Part shown: positions 54,523-63,939 of the stretch, one piece after another | Layout of the letters: each line of letters opens with the position of its first letter | Numbering within the stretch: the stretch's first letter is position 1 | DNA from: Rickettsiales bacterium UBA2645 | GTDB taxonomy: Bacteria; Pseudomonadota; Alphaproteobacteria; Rickettsiales; UBA1997 | DNA: 64,000 bases | Direction of reading: 5' to 3' | NCBI GenBank assembly: GCA_002359655.1 | Contig: DENL01000035.1 | Coordinates: 35,131 to 99,130, forward strand | Translations under genes and position numbers: made by a program | Notes under the pieces: generated by a model | Seen by the model: only the letters and a program-made list of their open reading frames with translations | What the model was told of the DNA's origin: nothing | Database searches by the model: none

Positions 54523-55589
54523 GAAATTCCAACCACTTGCGAAATATTTTTAAAACCATCGGCGGCAATTTTTTTGCTGAGGTCTTTTTTGATTTTTTCA
54601 ACCAATCCAAAGCCTTGATAAATAAAAGCGGAATAAATTTGAACTAGTGAAGCGCCGCATTTTATTTTTTCGTAAGCATCGTCAGCACAGGAAATTCCGC
54701 CAACTCCAATTAGCGGAATTTTTCCTTCAGTAAATTTGCAAAAGTTTTTCAACACTTCGTTAGATTTTTTGAAAAGTGGTGCGCCGCTTAATCCACCAGT
54801 TTGAGCGGGGTTTTGGCTTTGCAAATTTAAATCACGATCAATTGTAGTGTTGCTAATAATCATGCCATCGATTTGATTTTTGATAACGATTTCGGCGATT
54901 TTTTCTTGCTCGGATAAAGTCAAATCTGGCGCAACTTTCAGCAATATTGGTGTATTTTTTTGATGACGATTTTTTAGCTCATTTTTTTTAGCAAAAATTG
55001 CGCTTAAAAATAAATCGAGCTGGTTTTCATTTTGTAAATCACGCAGATTTTTTGTATTTGGTGAAGAAATATTTACCGCGATATAAGAAGCTTTTTGGTA
55101 AAATTTTTCCATGAGCGGAAGATAGTCTAAAAGAGCGTCTTCGGTATCTTTATTCTTTCCGATATTTATCGCCAAGGGCAGAGAAATTTTTGGCAAAATT
55201 GTCTCGATATTTTTAGCAAAAACTTCTGCACCAAAATTGTTAAAACCAAGTCGATTGATGATCGCCGCATCTTTTTCTAAACGAAAAATTCTTGGACGAT
55301 CGTTGCCAGATTGTGGCTTTGGCGTCACTGTGCCACATTCAATAAAAGCAAAGCCAAATTTTTCTAGGGTTAAAGCCACTTCAGCATTTTTATCAAAACC
55401 GGCAGCCATGCCAATTGGATTAGTAAAATCAATATTCCAAAGCTTGTTATGTAAGTTTTTATAATCGCGATTTAGACAAAAAAGAGTAGCGGTTTTGGGC
55501 GCGAATTTTAAAAAATTAATTGCTGCTTGATGAGCAATTTCGGGATCTAATTTGAAAATTGCACTGCGAAAAATTGAGTAAATAGTCAT
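54510..55589 (-). CDS. pyrD: Dihydroorotate dehydrogenase (quinone)
   Basis: Fourth step of pyrimidine synthesis; class 2 enzyme feeding electrons to membrane quinone. 359 residues with an N-terminal helical membrane-docking part, FMN site NPIGMAAGFDKNAEV near 56, catalytic Ser loop AVNISSPNTKNLR near 170, and IGVGGISCADDAYEKI near 300. Overlaps genes at both ends (13 and 4 bp). Confidence 0.96.
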   Translation of the reverse strand: MTIYSIFRSAIFKLDPEIAHQAAINFLKFAPKTATLFCLNRDYKNLHNKLWNIDFTNPIGMAAGFDKNAEVALTLEKFGFAFIECGTVTPKPQSGNDRPRIFRLEKDAAIINRLGFNNFGAEVFAKNIETILPKISLPLAINIGKNKDTEDALLDYLPLMEKFYQKASYIAVNISSPNTKNLRDLQNENQLDLFLSAIFAKKNELKNRHQKNTPILLKVAPDLTLSEQEKIAEIVIKNQIDGMIISNTTIDRDLNLQSQNPAQTGGLSGAPLFKKSNEVLKNFCKFTEGKIPLIGVGGISCADDAYEKIKCGASLVQIYSAFIYQGFGLVEKIKKDLSKKIAADGFKNISQVVGISCKL

Positions 55590-56269
55590 GAATTATTTTT
55601 GGTTTTTCTGGCAGCTAAAAGCAGCAGAGTTGTGCTTATAGCAACTATAATCAAAATTACATCGTGAGATCTTTTAAGCAAAAAACTATTGGCTAATTTG
55701 GCGTGAAAGCGTTCTTGTTTTTTGGCACTGATTTTGTTTTCGATATTTATTTTGCCGAATAAATCATCGTTATCGCTTATTATTTTTTTTCCTAAATAAG
55801 ATTTTCTGACTTCGATATGAACAGCGTGAGAAGCTGAAGTCATTGGATTCAACATTACTTCATTTTGTCTTTCAAATTTTTGCTCAGAAATTTTTTTAGC
55901 AATTTGTGGAATATTTTTTGTAACCAAAAATAGCGCTAAAAAAATTGGCAGAATTATCATAAAAACTGAAAATGAAAAAATGAAAACTCGCTTCAAGCTT
56001 TTATTTTCAAGCTTTATTTCCTTATTTAGAAAAATTTGATTTTCGTTTGAAATCAAAAAAAGCAGTAACATCGAATAAGCAATCACAGCCAAAACCAACT
56101 CTTTAAAACTGCTATAGTTAGAAATTGAAAGACTTAGAAAAATTACTAAAATGAGATGCGAAATTATCAGAGTTGTGACTGTTGTGGTGCGGTTTTTTAT
56201 GAAGAATATGGCAGAAAAACCAATCAAAATAAAAAGCGCCAGTAGAAATAATCTAACATCAAAAAACAT
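55586..56269 (-). CDS. Multi-span membrane protein of unknown function
   Basis: 227 residues. Four or five membrane segments are visible: about 6-24, 34-52, 58-75, 92-118 and 203-222, with a soluble loop (about 120-200) carrying charged residues. No family recognised. It overlaps pyrD by 4 bp and follows dapD by 6 bp on the same strand, so it is transcribed with biosynthetic genes. Confidence 0.7.
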   Translation of the reverse strand: MFFDVRLFLLALFILIGFSAIFFIKNRTTTVTTLIISHLILVIFLSLSISNYSSFKELVLAVIAYSMLLLFLISNENQIFLNKEIKLENKSLKRVFIFSFSVFMIILPIFLALFLVTKNIPQIAKKISEQKFERQNEVMLNPMTSASHAVHIEVRKSYLGKKIISDNDDLFGKINIENKISAKKQERFHAKLANSFLLKRSHDVILIIVAISTTLLLLAARKTKNNS

Positions 56270-56275
56270 GATTGG

Positions 56276-57115
56276 TTAGTCTCTTAGTAACTCATTAATT
56301 GAAGTTTTTGAGCGAGTTTTTTCGTCAACTTTTTTGACAATTATTGCAGCATAAAGCGAAATATTTTTGTCACCTTTGGTTGAAGCGATATTGCCTGGAA
56401 CCACGACCGAGTAGGCTGGAACACGACCATAAAAAATTTCGCCAGTCTCACGATCAATAATTTTTGTTGAAGCGCCGATATAAACTCCCATCGAAATTAC
56501 CGAACCTTTTTCAACAATCACACCTTCGGCAATTTCGCTTCGCGCACCGATAAAACAATCATCTTCAATAATCACTGGATTAGCTTGTAAAGGCTCAAGA
56601 ACACCTCCAATTCCAGCGCCACCAGAAATATGACAATTCTTTCCGATTTGCGCGCAAGATCCAACAGTTGCCCAAGTATCAATCATCGAGCCTTCGTCGA
56701 CATAAGCACCAAGATTCACAAAAGATGGCAACAAAACTACATTTTTAGCAATAAAAGCTGAATAGCGCACAACCGTTCCAGGAATGGCGCGAAAGCCTGC
56801 TTCGCGGAAGTCTTTTTCAGTCCAATTAGCAAATTTCAAGGGAACTTTATCAAAATAGCTTGAGTCGTTTCCGCTTACTGCTGCATATTTGCTGACAAAG
56901 TTATCATTCAATCTGAAGGACAATAAAATTGCTTTTTTAATCCATTGATTAACTTGCCAAATATCGTTTTTTTTCTCACAAATTCTAATTTCGCCATGAT
57001 CAAGCAAAGTTAGAGTTTGATTGACTGCATCACGTATTTCGCCCTGAGTTGTTAAATTAATTTCCGATCTTTTTTCAAAAGCATTTTCGATGATTTGGGC
57101 AAGTTTATTTATCAT
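56276..57115 (-). CDS. dapD: 2,3,4,5-tetrahydropyridine-2,6-dicarboxylate N-succinyltransferase
   Basis: Lysine/diaminopimelate pathway. 279 residues from ATG 57115; a longer in-frame start at 57187 lies inside the HemY-like gene. N-terminal helical part, then left-handed beta-helix hexapeptide repeats (about 100-240: [44 protein letters not shown]). Diaminopimelate synthesis implies peptidoglycan. Overlaps HemY-like gene by 11 bp. Confidence 0.95.
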   Translation of the reverse strand: MINKLAQIIENAFEKRSEINLTTQGEIRDAVNQTLTLLDHGEIRICEKKNDIWQVNQWIKKAILLSFRLNDNFVSKYAAVSGNDSSYFDKVPLKFANWTEKDFREAGFRAIPGTVVRYSAFIAKNVVLLPSFVNLGAYVDEGSMIDTWATVGSCAQIGKNCHISGGAGIGGVLEPLQANPVIIEDDCFIGARSEIAEGVIVEKGSVISMGVYIGASTKIIDRETGEIFYGRVPAYSVVVPGNIASTKGDKNISLYAAIIVKKVDEKTRSKTSINELLRD

Positions 57116-57359
57116 TTTTTTTCTTGTTAAGTAATTGCGAAAGATAGGGAATTTTGATGAAAAAGATTTTAGCAGAAAAATAGGCAATCCAAAAGATGAG
57201 CATCGTAAAAATTATTATCAGCAAGATTGCGGTTAAAATGTCGGTTTTAACCTGATATCCAAGCCAGTTAAGAGTAATCAAGCCGTTGTGATCTAAAAAC
57301 CAAGTCAGAGAAATGGCGATTGCACAAGCTACAAATAAAAAACGCAGAATTTTAAACAT
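57105..57359 (-). CDS. Short HemY-N-terminal-like membrane protein
   Basis: 84 residues: two membrane segments (about 5-20 and 42-66) with [18 protein letters not shown] between, the pattern of the HemY N-terminal domain. Full HemY has about 400 residues with TPR repeats; none follow here, since the stop is at 57105 and dapD begins inside the end. It sits downstream of the mitofilin-like gene and hemD, the normal HemY position. A truncated or minimal HemY. Confidence 0.7.
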   Translation of the reverse strand: MFKILRFLFVACAIAISLTWFLDHNGLITLNWLGYQVKTDILTAILLIIIFTMLIFWIAYFSAKIFFIKIPYLSQLLNKKKNDK

Positions 57360-57360
57360 A

Positions 57361-58266
57361 TTAGCTCAGATTTTTTAGATAGGACAAAATCTCAAGATCA
57401 GTTTTTTTAACTTCTGCAGTTGCGCTTAACTGGCTTAGAAAATTAACTAGAATTTCGTGATAGCTTTGATCAAGAGCAAGAAGGCAAGTCAAAGCTTCTT
57501 GATATTTTTCTTCAGCAAGTAATTTTTCTGTTCTGGCGACAATTCCATCAACATCGTTAGGATTTTTTCCGTCAATTCTTCTAATCACCACCAACTTTGA
57601 AAGATTGTGACGTATTTTAGAAATCAGAGTTTTTTCGCTACCACTATTTTTAGTGGCGATAATTTCTGGAATCAAATCCGAGAAATCTTGGTTTAATTTT
57701 TTAGCATCGGAGAAACCACTTAAAGAAGATCTCAATTTGGTGATTTTCTCCTGCAGTTTTTTATCAAAAACTGATAATATTTCAAAATTTTTTAACTCAT
57801 CTTCGTAAGGCGCGCAACTGAAAATTTTTTGTCTAAAATCAACATAAGCTAATATTATTTTTCCTAATTTTTCCTGACTTTTATATTTTCTAAACTCTTC
57901 TTGCAGCGACTGATTTTCGGATTTTAAAATATTGATTTGCTCCTGATTTTTTAGAAGCATTTTGTAAAAAAATTCTGCACCCTTTTCTTGCATCTCGTTT
58001 AAACCAAGATCAGAAAGCAAATGTTGATCTGAATTAGCCAAACCATTTTTATATTCTTCAGCCAAATCAAAAATATCACTCTGGGAATCGTCAATTTTAC
58101 CAAGCTCTGTTTTAGCTTTTAACTTAGCAAGCTGCTTGATTTCAAAGTATCGCAAGCCCAAATAGCCAGAAAAAACAACAATAAAAAGTATTATAACTCT
58201 GACGAAAGAAAATTTTTTATTTTTAACGGCAATACTTTGATTTTGCTGGCTTTTTTCTTCATTCAT
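57361..58266 (-). CDS. Mitofilin/Mic60-like coiled-coil membrane protein
   Basis: 301 residues: basic N terminus, one membrane helix (about 22-42), a helical and coiled-coil region (about 45-175) and a helical C-terminal part (LEKLLAEEKYQEALTCLLALDQSY). Alphaproteobacteria carry such a Mic60/mitofilin homologue between hemD and hemY, where it shapes intracytoplasmic membranes in some species. Position (8-bp overlap with hemD; 1 bp before the HemY-like gene) supports this assignment; sequence similarity is modest. Confidence 0.7.
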   Translation of the reverse strand: MNEEKSQQNQSIAVKNKKFSFVRVIILFIVVFSGYLGLRYFEIKQLAKLKAKTELGKIDDSQSDIFDLAEEYKNGLANSDQHLLSDLGLNEMQEKGAEFFYKMLLKNQEQINILKSENQSLQEEFRKYKSQEKLGKIILAYVDFRQKIFSCAPYEDELKNFEILSVFDKKLQEKITKLRSSLSGFSDAKKLNQDFSDLIPEIIATKNSGSEKTLISKIRHNLSKLVVIRRIDGKNPNDVDGIVARTEKLLAEEKYQEALTCLLALDQSYHEILVNFLSQLSATAEVKKTDLEILSYLKNLS

Positions 58267-59005
58267 AAAATTTTTTTAATGTTGGAATTTCATCAAAGGT
58301 TGCAGAATTTTTAAAACCAAAATTGTGTAAATAAGAAAGGATTTTATCGCTTAAACAAAGTATTTTAGAAGCTTGGAAATATTCAAGTAGATTATGTTTT
58401 TTACACAAATCACAAAAATGTCGGGCACTATTTTTCGAGTAAAGCAAAACAAAATCAAAACTAGATTTTTTAGTATGTTTTAGAAAATTTTCTGAAAAAC
58501 TTTTTTCTTCAATGATTTTGTAAGAAGTAATTTTTTCAACTCTGAAGCCTTGTTTTTCAAGCTCTATTTTAAAGTCGAGCGTAATAAATTCGCCGCAAAA
58601 ATAAAGCAGAAGCTCACAAGATTTTTTATCAGATAATTCTTGGTCTGACAAAATTAATTTCTTTAAATCTTCAGCAGAATTTCTCTGCGAAATTTTAATG
58701 TTAGCGAAACCATTGCTAACAAAGATTTCAGCAGTTTTTTGCCCAACAGCAAAAATTTTAATATTTTTATCAAAATTAAAAATCTCGGTCGCCGCAAAAG
58801 CAACTTCGGCAGCATTTCCACTAGTTAAGATAATCGCTTGAATTTTTTCTTGGCTTAATTTTTTCAAAGATAATGAATTTTTTGGATCAATTTTTTCTAC
58901 CAAAAATGTTGGTTCAATAAAAACTTCAAAACCACTCTTTTCAAGATGTTGTACAATTTTTTGTGCTTGGTCTTTCGGTCTAGTTATCAAGATTGATTGC
59001 GTCAT
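58259..59005 (-). CDS. hemD: Uroporphyrinogen-III synthase
   Basis: Closes hydroxymethylbilane to uroporphyrinogen III in heme synthesis. 248 residues of the two-domain HemD fold: ILITRPKDQAQKIVQHLEKSGFEV start, AIILTSGNAAEVAF near 74, IKIFAVGQKTAEIF near 95, and SFDFVLLYSKNSARHF near 175. hemC is not adjacent. First gene of the hemD-mitofilin-HemY-dapD run. Confidence 0.85.
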   Translation of the reverse strand: MTQSILITRPKDQAQKIVQHLEKSGFEVFIEPTFLVEKIDPKNSLSLKKLSQEKIQAIILTSGNAAEVAFAATEIFNFDKNIKIFAVGQKTAEIFVSNGFANIKISQRNSAEDLKKLILSDQELSDKKSCELLLYFCGEFITLDFKIELEKQGFRVEKITSYKIIEEKSFSENFLKHTKKSSFDFVLLYSKNSARHFCDLCKKHNLLEYFQASKILCLSDKILSYLHNFGFKNSATFDEIPTLKKFYE

Positions 59006-59044
59006 GCCTTAAAAATTATAAACGGTCTTTTTAGGAAAATTTTA

Positions 59045-59079
59045 TTGCCAAGTTAAAAAGGAAATTTATTGTGCGCGCC
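59045..59079 (+). promoter_or_regulatory. Putative sucCD promoter with GC-rich discriminator
   Basis: TTGCCA (59045-59050), 16-bp spacer, TATTGT (59067-59072), then GCGCGCC (59073-59079). Nearly the same as TATGGT-GCGCGCC upstream of lpd. The leader to the sucC ATG is about 110 nt. Confidence 0.5.
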
Positions 59080-59187
59080 CTCTTCTTTGTAAAGACTCTG
59101 GTTTCAAGTCGCTAATACAACTTTCTAAAAGCGCTGCGACAACAAGTTATTGAAGACTAAAGATCAAAACACAAATCAATTCACAAC

Positions 59188-60357
59188 ATGAATATTCATG
59201 AATATCAGGCTAAAGCCCTGCTTAAGAAATTTGGCGTCAATGTTCCCGAAGGTCATGCTGCTTTCGACATACCTCAAGCAATTGAAGCTGCAAAGTTATT
59301 AGAAGCAGCTGGCAATAAAGTTTTTGTTGTAAAAGCTCAAATCCATGCTGGCGGTCGCGGAAAAGGTGGCGGAGTTAAAGTTGTAAAATCAGTTGAAGAA
59401 GTAAAAGAAAAAGCTTCACAAATTTTAGGAATGACTTTGGTGACTCACCAAACCGGTCCAGAAGGAAGACTTGTCAAAAGACTTTATATCGAAGCCGGAT
59501 CAAATATTAAAAAAGAATACTATCTGTCCGTTATTGTTGATCGCAAAGCCAAATCAGTAGTTTTTATGGCATCAACTGAAGGCGGAATGGATATTGAAGA
59601 AGTTGCCGAACATAGCCCAGAAAAAATCATCACCGTTGCAGTTGACATCGCTGCTGGAATTCAATCATTCCAAGCCAGAAAATTAGGCTTTGCTCTTGGT
59701 TTTAAAGGCGAAACTTTAAAAAAATTCAGCAAACTAATCTTCTCACTTTACGCAGCTTTTATGGCAACTGATGCCTCTCAAATAGAGATCAATCCTTTGG
59801 TTGAAACTGTTGAAGGTGATATCATCGCTTTAGACGCAAAATATGCTTTTGATGATAACGCTCTTCACCGTCACGATGATCTTCGCGAATTACGCGATCT
59901 TGATGAAGAAGAACCTCTTGAAATCGAAGCCTCTAAATATGATTTGAATTACATCAAAATGGACGGCAAAATTGGTTGTATGGTTAACGGCGCCGGCCTT
60001 GCAATGGCTACAATGGATATTATCAAACTTTATGGTTCTTCTCCAGCCAACTTTTTAGATGTTGGTGGTGGTGCTACTCGTGAAAAAGTTACCGCAGCTT
60101 TCAAAATCATTCTTTCTGATCCAAATGTCGAAGGCATTTTGGTTAATATTTTTGGTGGAATTATGCGTTGCGATATCATTGCCAACGGCATTTTGGAAGC
60201 AGCCAAAGAAGTTAAATTAAGCATTCCTTTAGTTGTTCGACTTGAAGGAACAAATGTCGAACTTGGCAAAGAAATTCTCGCTAAATCAGGTTTGGATATC
60301 ATTTCAGCTTCCGATCTAGCTGATGCCGCACAAAAAGTTGTTGCCGCAGTTAAATAG
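59188..60357 (+). CDS. sucC: Succinyl-CoA synthetase beta subunit
   Basis: TCA cycle enzyme making ATP or GTP from succinyl-CoA. 389 residues: ATP-grasp N-terminal ([37 protein letters not shown]), EINPLVE near 212 (metal ligands), and [14 protein letters not shown] near 328. Full length. Followed by sucD 35 bp on. Confidence 0.96.
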   Translation: MNIHEYQAKALLKKFGVNVPEGHAAFDIPQAIEAAKLLEAAGNKVFVVKAQIHAGGRGKGGGVKVVKSVEEVKEKASQILGMTLVTHQTGPEGRLVKRLYIEAGSNIKKEYYLSVIVDRKAKSVVFMASTEGGMDIEEVAEHSPEKIITVAVDIAAGIQSFQARKLGFALGFKGETLKKFSKLIFSLYAAFMATDASQIEINPLVETVEGDIIALDAKYAFDDNALHRHDDLRELRDLDEEEPLEIEASKYDLNYIKMDGKIGCMVNGAGLAMATMDIIKLYGSSPANFLDVGGGATREKVTAAFKIILSDPNVEGILVNIFGGIMRCDIIANGILEAAKEVKLSIPLVVRLEGTNVELGKEILAKSGLDIISASDLADAAQKVVAAVK

Positions 60358-60392
60358 CAGTTAAATAATTTTAAACTAAACAAAATCGACAA

Positions 60393-61277
60393 ATGTCAGT
60401 TCTAGTAAATAAAAATACCAAAGTTATCTGCCAAGGATTCACTGGATCTCAAGGCACTTTTCACTCTGAGCAAGCAGTTGCTTACGGCACCAAAATGGTT
60501 GGTGGAGTTACTCCGGGGAAAGGCGGTACTACTCACTTAAATATGCCAGTTTTCGATACCGTTTATGATGCTCGCAAAAAAACTGACGCCAACGCTTCAG
60601 TAATTTACGTTCCACCTCCATTTGCTGCTGACGCAATCTTGGAAGCAATTGATGCCGAAATCGAATTGATCGTTTGCATCACAGAAGGCATTCCTGTTCT
60701 TGATATGGTCAAAGTTAAAAAAGCTCTGTGTGGTTCAAAATCAAGACTAATCGGGCCAAACTGCCCAGGCGTTATCACTCCCGAAGAGTGCAAAATTGGC
60801 ATCATGCCAGGTCACATTCATAAAAAAGGTTCAATTGGCATTGTTTCGCGCTCAGGCACTCTGACTTATGAAGCAGTTTACCAAACCACCAAGGCTGGCT
60901 TAGGTCAAACCACCTGTATTGGTATTGGTGGCGATCCAGTTAATGGCACTAACTTTATCGATTGTTTAGATATGTTCTTGTCCGATCCTGAAACCAAAGC
61001 CATGATCATGATTGGTGAAATTGGCGGATCTGACGAAGAAGAAGCTGCCGCCTTCCTGAAAGCCGAAGCTAAAAAAGGTCGTTCTAAACCATGCGTTGGT
61101 TTCATTGCTGGACGTACTGCTCCAAAAGGTCGTAGAATGGGTCACGCTGGAGCAATCATTTCTGGTGGCAAAGGTGGTGCAGAAGATAAGATTGAAGCCA
61201 TGAAGTCAGCTGGCATCTCAGTTTCTGACAGCCCTGCCGCACTTGGTGAAACCATGTTAAAATTGTTAAAAAAATAA
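60393..61277 (+). CDS. sucD: Succinyl-CoA synthetase alpha subunit
   Basis: 294 residues: CoA-binding Rossmann start ([18 protein letters not shown]), [16 protein letters not shown] segment near 70, and phosphohistidine in [15 protein letters not shown] near 247. Pairs with sucC. Followed at 63 bp by recA. Confidence 0.96.
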   Translation: MSVLVNKNTKVICQGFTGSQGTFHSEQAVAYGTKMVGGVTPGKGGTTHLNMPVFDTVYDARKKTDANASVIYVPPPFAADAILEAIDAEIELIVCITEGIPVLDMVKVKKALCGSKSRLIGPNCPGVITPEECKIGIMPGHIHKKGSIGIVSRSGTLTYEAVYQTTKAGLGQTTCIGIGGDPVNGTNFIDCLDMFLSDPETKAMIMIGEIGGSDEEEAAAFLKAEAKKGRSKPCVGFIAGRTAPKGRRMGHAGAIISGGKGGAEDKIEAMKSAGISVSDSPAALGETMLKLLKK

Positions 61278-61291
61278 AAACTAAATTGTCG

Positions 61292-61309
61292 CTCCTTCGT
61301 AGGAAGGAG
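61292..61309 (+). other. Short hairpin between sucD and recA
   Basis: CTCCTTC (61292-61298) and GAAGGAG (61303-61309) with a GTAG loop, not followed by a T run. It lies 30 bp before the recA start and just upstream of its Shine-Dalgarno (GAGGAGAG), so it might affect recA expression. No LexA-type box was recognised. Confidence 0.4.
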
Positions 61310-61340
61310 TTAACACCACAAAATAAATGAGGAGAGAAAT

Positions 61341-62399
61341 ATGGACGATCGTAAAAAAGCATTAGAAGCAGCATTTTCCCAAATCGACAAACAATTCGGT
61401 AAAGGATCAGCAATGAAATTTGGCTCAAAGCCGGTTTTAGACATTGAAGTTATCCCAAGCGGATCTTTAGCTTTGGACCTAGCTCTTGGAGTTGGCGGCT
61501 ACCCACGCGGCAGAATCATTGAAATCTACGGACCAGAATCTTCTGGAAAAACTACTCTAACTTTACACGCAATTGCTGAAGCGCAAAAAGCAGGCCTTTC
61601 TTGTGCCTTCGTTGATGCTGAACATGCCTTTGACCCAGCTTACGCAAAAAATCTTGGCATCAATTTAGAAGAACTAATTATTTCTCAACCAGATAATGGC
61701 GAAGCTGCTTTAGAAATTACCGACACCTTAGTTCGTTCTGGCGCTGTTGATTTAGTAGTCATCGATTCAGTTGCAGCTTTAGTTCCGCAAGTTGAACTCG
61801 AAGGCGGCATGGCTGATAACCAAATGGGTTTGCAAGCTCGTTTGATGAGCAAAGCCTTAAGAAAATTGACTTCAACTGTTTCAAAAAGCAATTCGACCAT
61901 CATTTTCATCAATCAAATCAGAATGAAAATTGGCGTCATGTTTGGCTCTCCTGAAACTACATCTGGCGGCAACTCGCTAAAATTTTATGCTTCAGTTCGT
62001 TTAGATATTCGTCGCGGCACCGCCATCAAAGATCAAGAAGAAGTTCTTGGCAACGAAACTAAGGTTAAAGTGGTAAAAAATAAAGTCGCTCCGCCTTTCA
62101 AAACCGCGGATTTTGAAATCATCTACGGCGAAGGAATTTCTCGCATCGGCGAAGTTATCGAGCTAGCCGTCAAATATGATATTTTAGAAAAATCTGGCTC
62201 TTGGTATGCTTACAAAGGAGCTAAAATTGGCCAAGGAAAAGAAAATACTAAAACTTACCTGAAAGAAAATCCCAAAATCGCCGAAGAGCTAGAAAACGCA
62301 ATCCGCGAAAAACTCGGAGTTGCTAAAAAGAAGAAAGAAGACAAAAAAACCGCCGCCGCTGAAGTTTCCGAAAAGAAACGCAAAGCCGACGCTGCTTAA
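61341..62399 (+). CDS. recA: Recombinase RecA
   Basis: Strand-exchange protein and co-protease of the SOS response. 352 residues: Walker [11 protein letters not shown] near 68, [10 protein letters not shown], Walker [14 protein letters not shown]2 loop region [13 protein letters not shown], and a Lys/Ala-rich C terminus. Strong Shine-Dalgarno GAGGAGAG 5' of ATG 61341. Confidence 0.97.
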   Translation: MDDRKKALEAAFSQIDKQFGKGSAMKFGSKPVLDIEVIPSGSLALDLALGVGGYPRGRIIEIYGPESSGKTTLTLHAIAEAQKAGLSCAFVDAEHAFDPAYAKNLGINLEELIISQPDNGEAALEITDTLVRSGAVDLVVIDSVAALVPQVELEGGMADNQMGLQARLMSKALRKLTSTVSKSNSTIIFINQIRMKIGVMFGSPETTSGGNSLKFYASVRLDIRRGTAIKDQEEVLGNETKVKVVKNKVAPPFKTADFEIIYGEGISRIGEVIELAVKYDILEKSGSWYAYKGAKIGQGKENTKTYLKENPKIAEELENAIREKLGVAKKKKEDKKTAAAEVSEKKRKADAA

Positions 62400-62414
62400 A
62401 TAAAAAATAATCTC

Positions 62415-62448
62415 GTCGAAAAATTAAGACCTCTCTTAGTTTTTCGAC
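62415..62448 (+). terminator. Hairpin after recA, probable terminator
   Basis: 14-bp stem (62415-62428 with 62435-62448) with one mismatch, 6-nt loop, followed by TCAATTT. It lies 15 bp after the recA stop and before tRNA-Arg. The T run is poor, so termination may be inefficient. Confidence 0.65.
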
Positions 62449-62488
62449 TCAATTTCCCCTAAAATTAAACAAAGTTTAATTTTATTAA

Positions 62489-62565
62489 GCACCCGTAGCT
62501 CAACTGGATAGAGTATCTGACTACGGATCAGAAGGTTAGAGGTTCGAATCCTCTCGGGTGCACCA
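62489..62565 (+). tRNA. tRNA-Arg (anticodon ACG)
   Basis: 77 nt with encoded CCA. Acceptor GCACCCG/CGGGTGC, anticodon loop CTACGGA (ACG, read as ICG after deamination), T loop TTCGAAT. Followed by paired GTGTCCG repeats 11 bp apart, as seen near integrated elements, so it may be another integration target. Confidence 0.97.
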
Positions 62566-62612
62566 ACTCTCTCAAGGGTTTAGATAAAGTTACCCTTTCC
62601 GTAATTTATTTG

Positions 62613-62630
62613 GTGTCCGTGCTGTGTCCG
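62613..62630. repeat. Paired GTGTCCG repeats 3' of tRNA-Arg
   Basis: GTGTCCG at 62613 and 62624, exactly 11 bp apart, 48 bp after the tRNA. The same 11-bp spacing is seen for the GGGACA pairs of the tRNA-Thr island. Possible arm-type sites of a second integrated element. Confidence 0.5.
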
Positions 62631-62669
62631 TCTTTTGACAAATTTCATCTTATCACTATTATATCTCTT

Positions 62670-62981
62670 CTATAGTTGAGACACTAATAAGATCAGAACT
62701 ACTGGAATAGCTAAAATTAACAACTGTTTGAACGACTTTGTCCTTATAACTTTAATTAGAGTAATTGTGGAAGAAGCTGGAACCGAAAAATATGCGCACA
62801 ATGAAAAAGTAAGCTTAAATACACCAAATACTCCATTAATCGGAGCATCAAAGCAAAAAGGTAGTATATAAAGAAACATCAGTGAAGAAAATACGCTGCT
62901 AATCAGTAGAATAAGAATAACCGAGCCTAACAGAACTTTTCTTGGCAACGCATTTACTAAAGTGTTTGTCTTGTGGTTCAT
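62670..62981 (-). CDS. Small membrane protein of unknown function
   Basis: 103 residues with three membrane segments (about 17-42, 52-72 and 83-102) and a Lys/Arg-containing loop. No family recognised. Minus strand, facing tRNA-Arg. Possibly part of an element next to the tRNA. Confidence 0.55.
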   Translation of the reverse strand: MNHKTNTLVNALPRKVLLGSVILILLISSVFSSLMFLYILPFCFDAPINGVFGVFKLTFSLCAYFSVPASSTITLIKVIRTKSFKQLLILAIPVVLILLVSQL

Positions 62982-63060
62982 AAATCTAAGTAAGTAAATT
63001 AATTGATTTTTCCTAAAACGGAATTGGGGAAAAACCAGCGAGAAATTACTGTGGCATTTC

Positions 63061-63939
63061 TTAAATCTCTTTTATTTCACCATCAGTAATAGAGAATTTT
63101 CTAATCTTATTGACTTTAGATCGAATCACGCAGTTTTCTTCTTTCAGCTGCAACGTCAGAATTACTGAGTCTTTGCCTTTATCTGTTGTATATTTTCCAA
63201 TCTCCACTGCTTTTTCTATACCAATACTTGATCCTCTACCGCATCCACCAGATTCTGCATCATAAGATAAATTAACTAAGTTCATAGAGGATAAGCCAAG
63301 ATCATTTTTGCTATCGCGATAAATAATACTCAAAGCCCCTCCACCAACTCCATGTCTTGCAAAACTTTCAGATACCAAGACAAATAATCCATTCGTTGTC
63401 GGACTTATGATGCTAACATTTGATTCAAGCAGTATTCCGATCCTGTTCTTACTAACATTAATCACATAAAATCGAGAACGCATAGACGAAAATTCTACAA
63501 AATAAAACTCATCAAACTTTGTAATTTCAGACACTTCTGGAATCATACCAGTCTCATCATAAGTAAGTTTATATATTCGTGTAAAATCATTGAACATTTT
63601 TGCCGGATCAACTTCTAAAATCGAAATGGCATTAGTAGAGAAGGAAATAAAATCTCTCTGTTTTTTGTAAGCATCTGCTATGTCAGATCTACCATTCAGG
63701 TTATTCCTATAGCTTAACCATGTTTTCTGAATTTCTAAAAGCTTCTTTTTGGTATCCTTATTAAGTAATTTTGATAGATGCTCATATTCGACATTTAATC
63801 GAATGTCGAGAGAGTTTAGGTTGCTATCTTTACAGATCTGTTTTTCTGCATCATTCATTGCCTTGACACAATCAATAGCGATTGCTTCGTTTGAGAGAAA
63901 GAAGACAAAAAGAATTACTAATTTGATTCTAGAGATCAT
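63061..63939 (-). CDS. LprI-domain exported protein
   Basis: 292 residues with a signal peptide (MISRIKLVILFVFFLSNEAIA|I). Residues 22-95 fit the LprI/DUF1311 domain: DCVKAMNDAEKQICKDSNLN, YEHL and KTWLSYRN. LprI of mycobacteria inhibits lysozyme, but most family members are uncharacterised. The C-terminal two thirds are beta-rich with a YDAESGGCGRGSS segment and are not recognised. Minus strand, last complete gene before the right edge. Confidence 0.75.
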   Translation of the reverse strand: MISRIKLVILFVFFLSNEAIAIDCVKAMNDAEKQICKDSNLNSLDIRLNVEYEHLSKLLNKDTKKKLLEIQKTWLSYRNNLNGRSDIADAYKKQRDFISFSTNAISILEVDPAKMFNDFTRIYKLTYDETGMIPEVSEITKFDEFYFVEFSSMRSRFYVINVSKNRIGILLESNVSIISPTTNGLFVLVSESFARHGVGGGALSIIYRDSKNDLGLSSMNLVNLSYDAESGGCGRGSSIGIEKAVEIGKYTTDKGKDSVILTLQLKEENCVIRSKVNKIRKFSITDGEIKEI

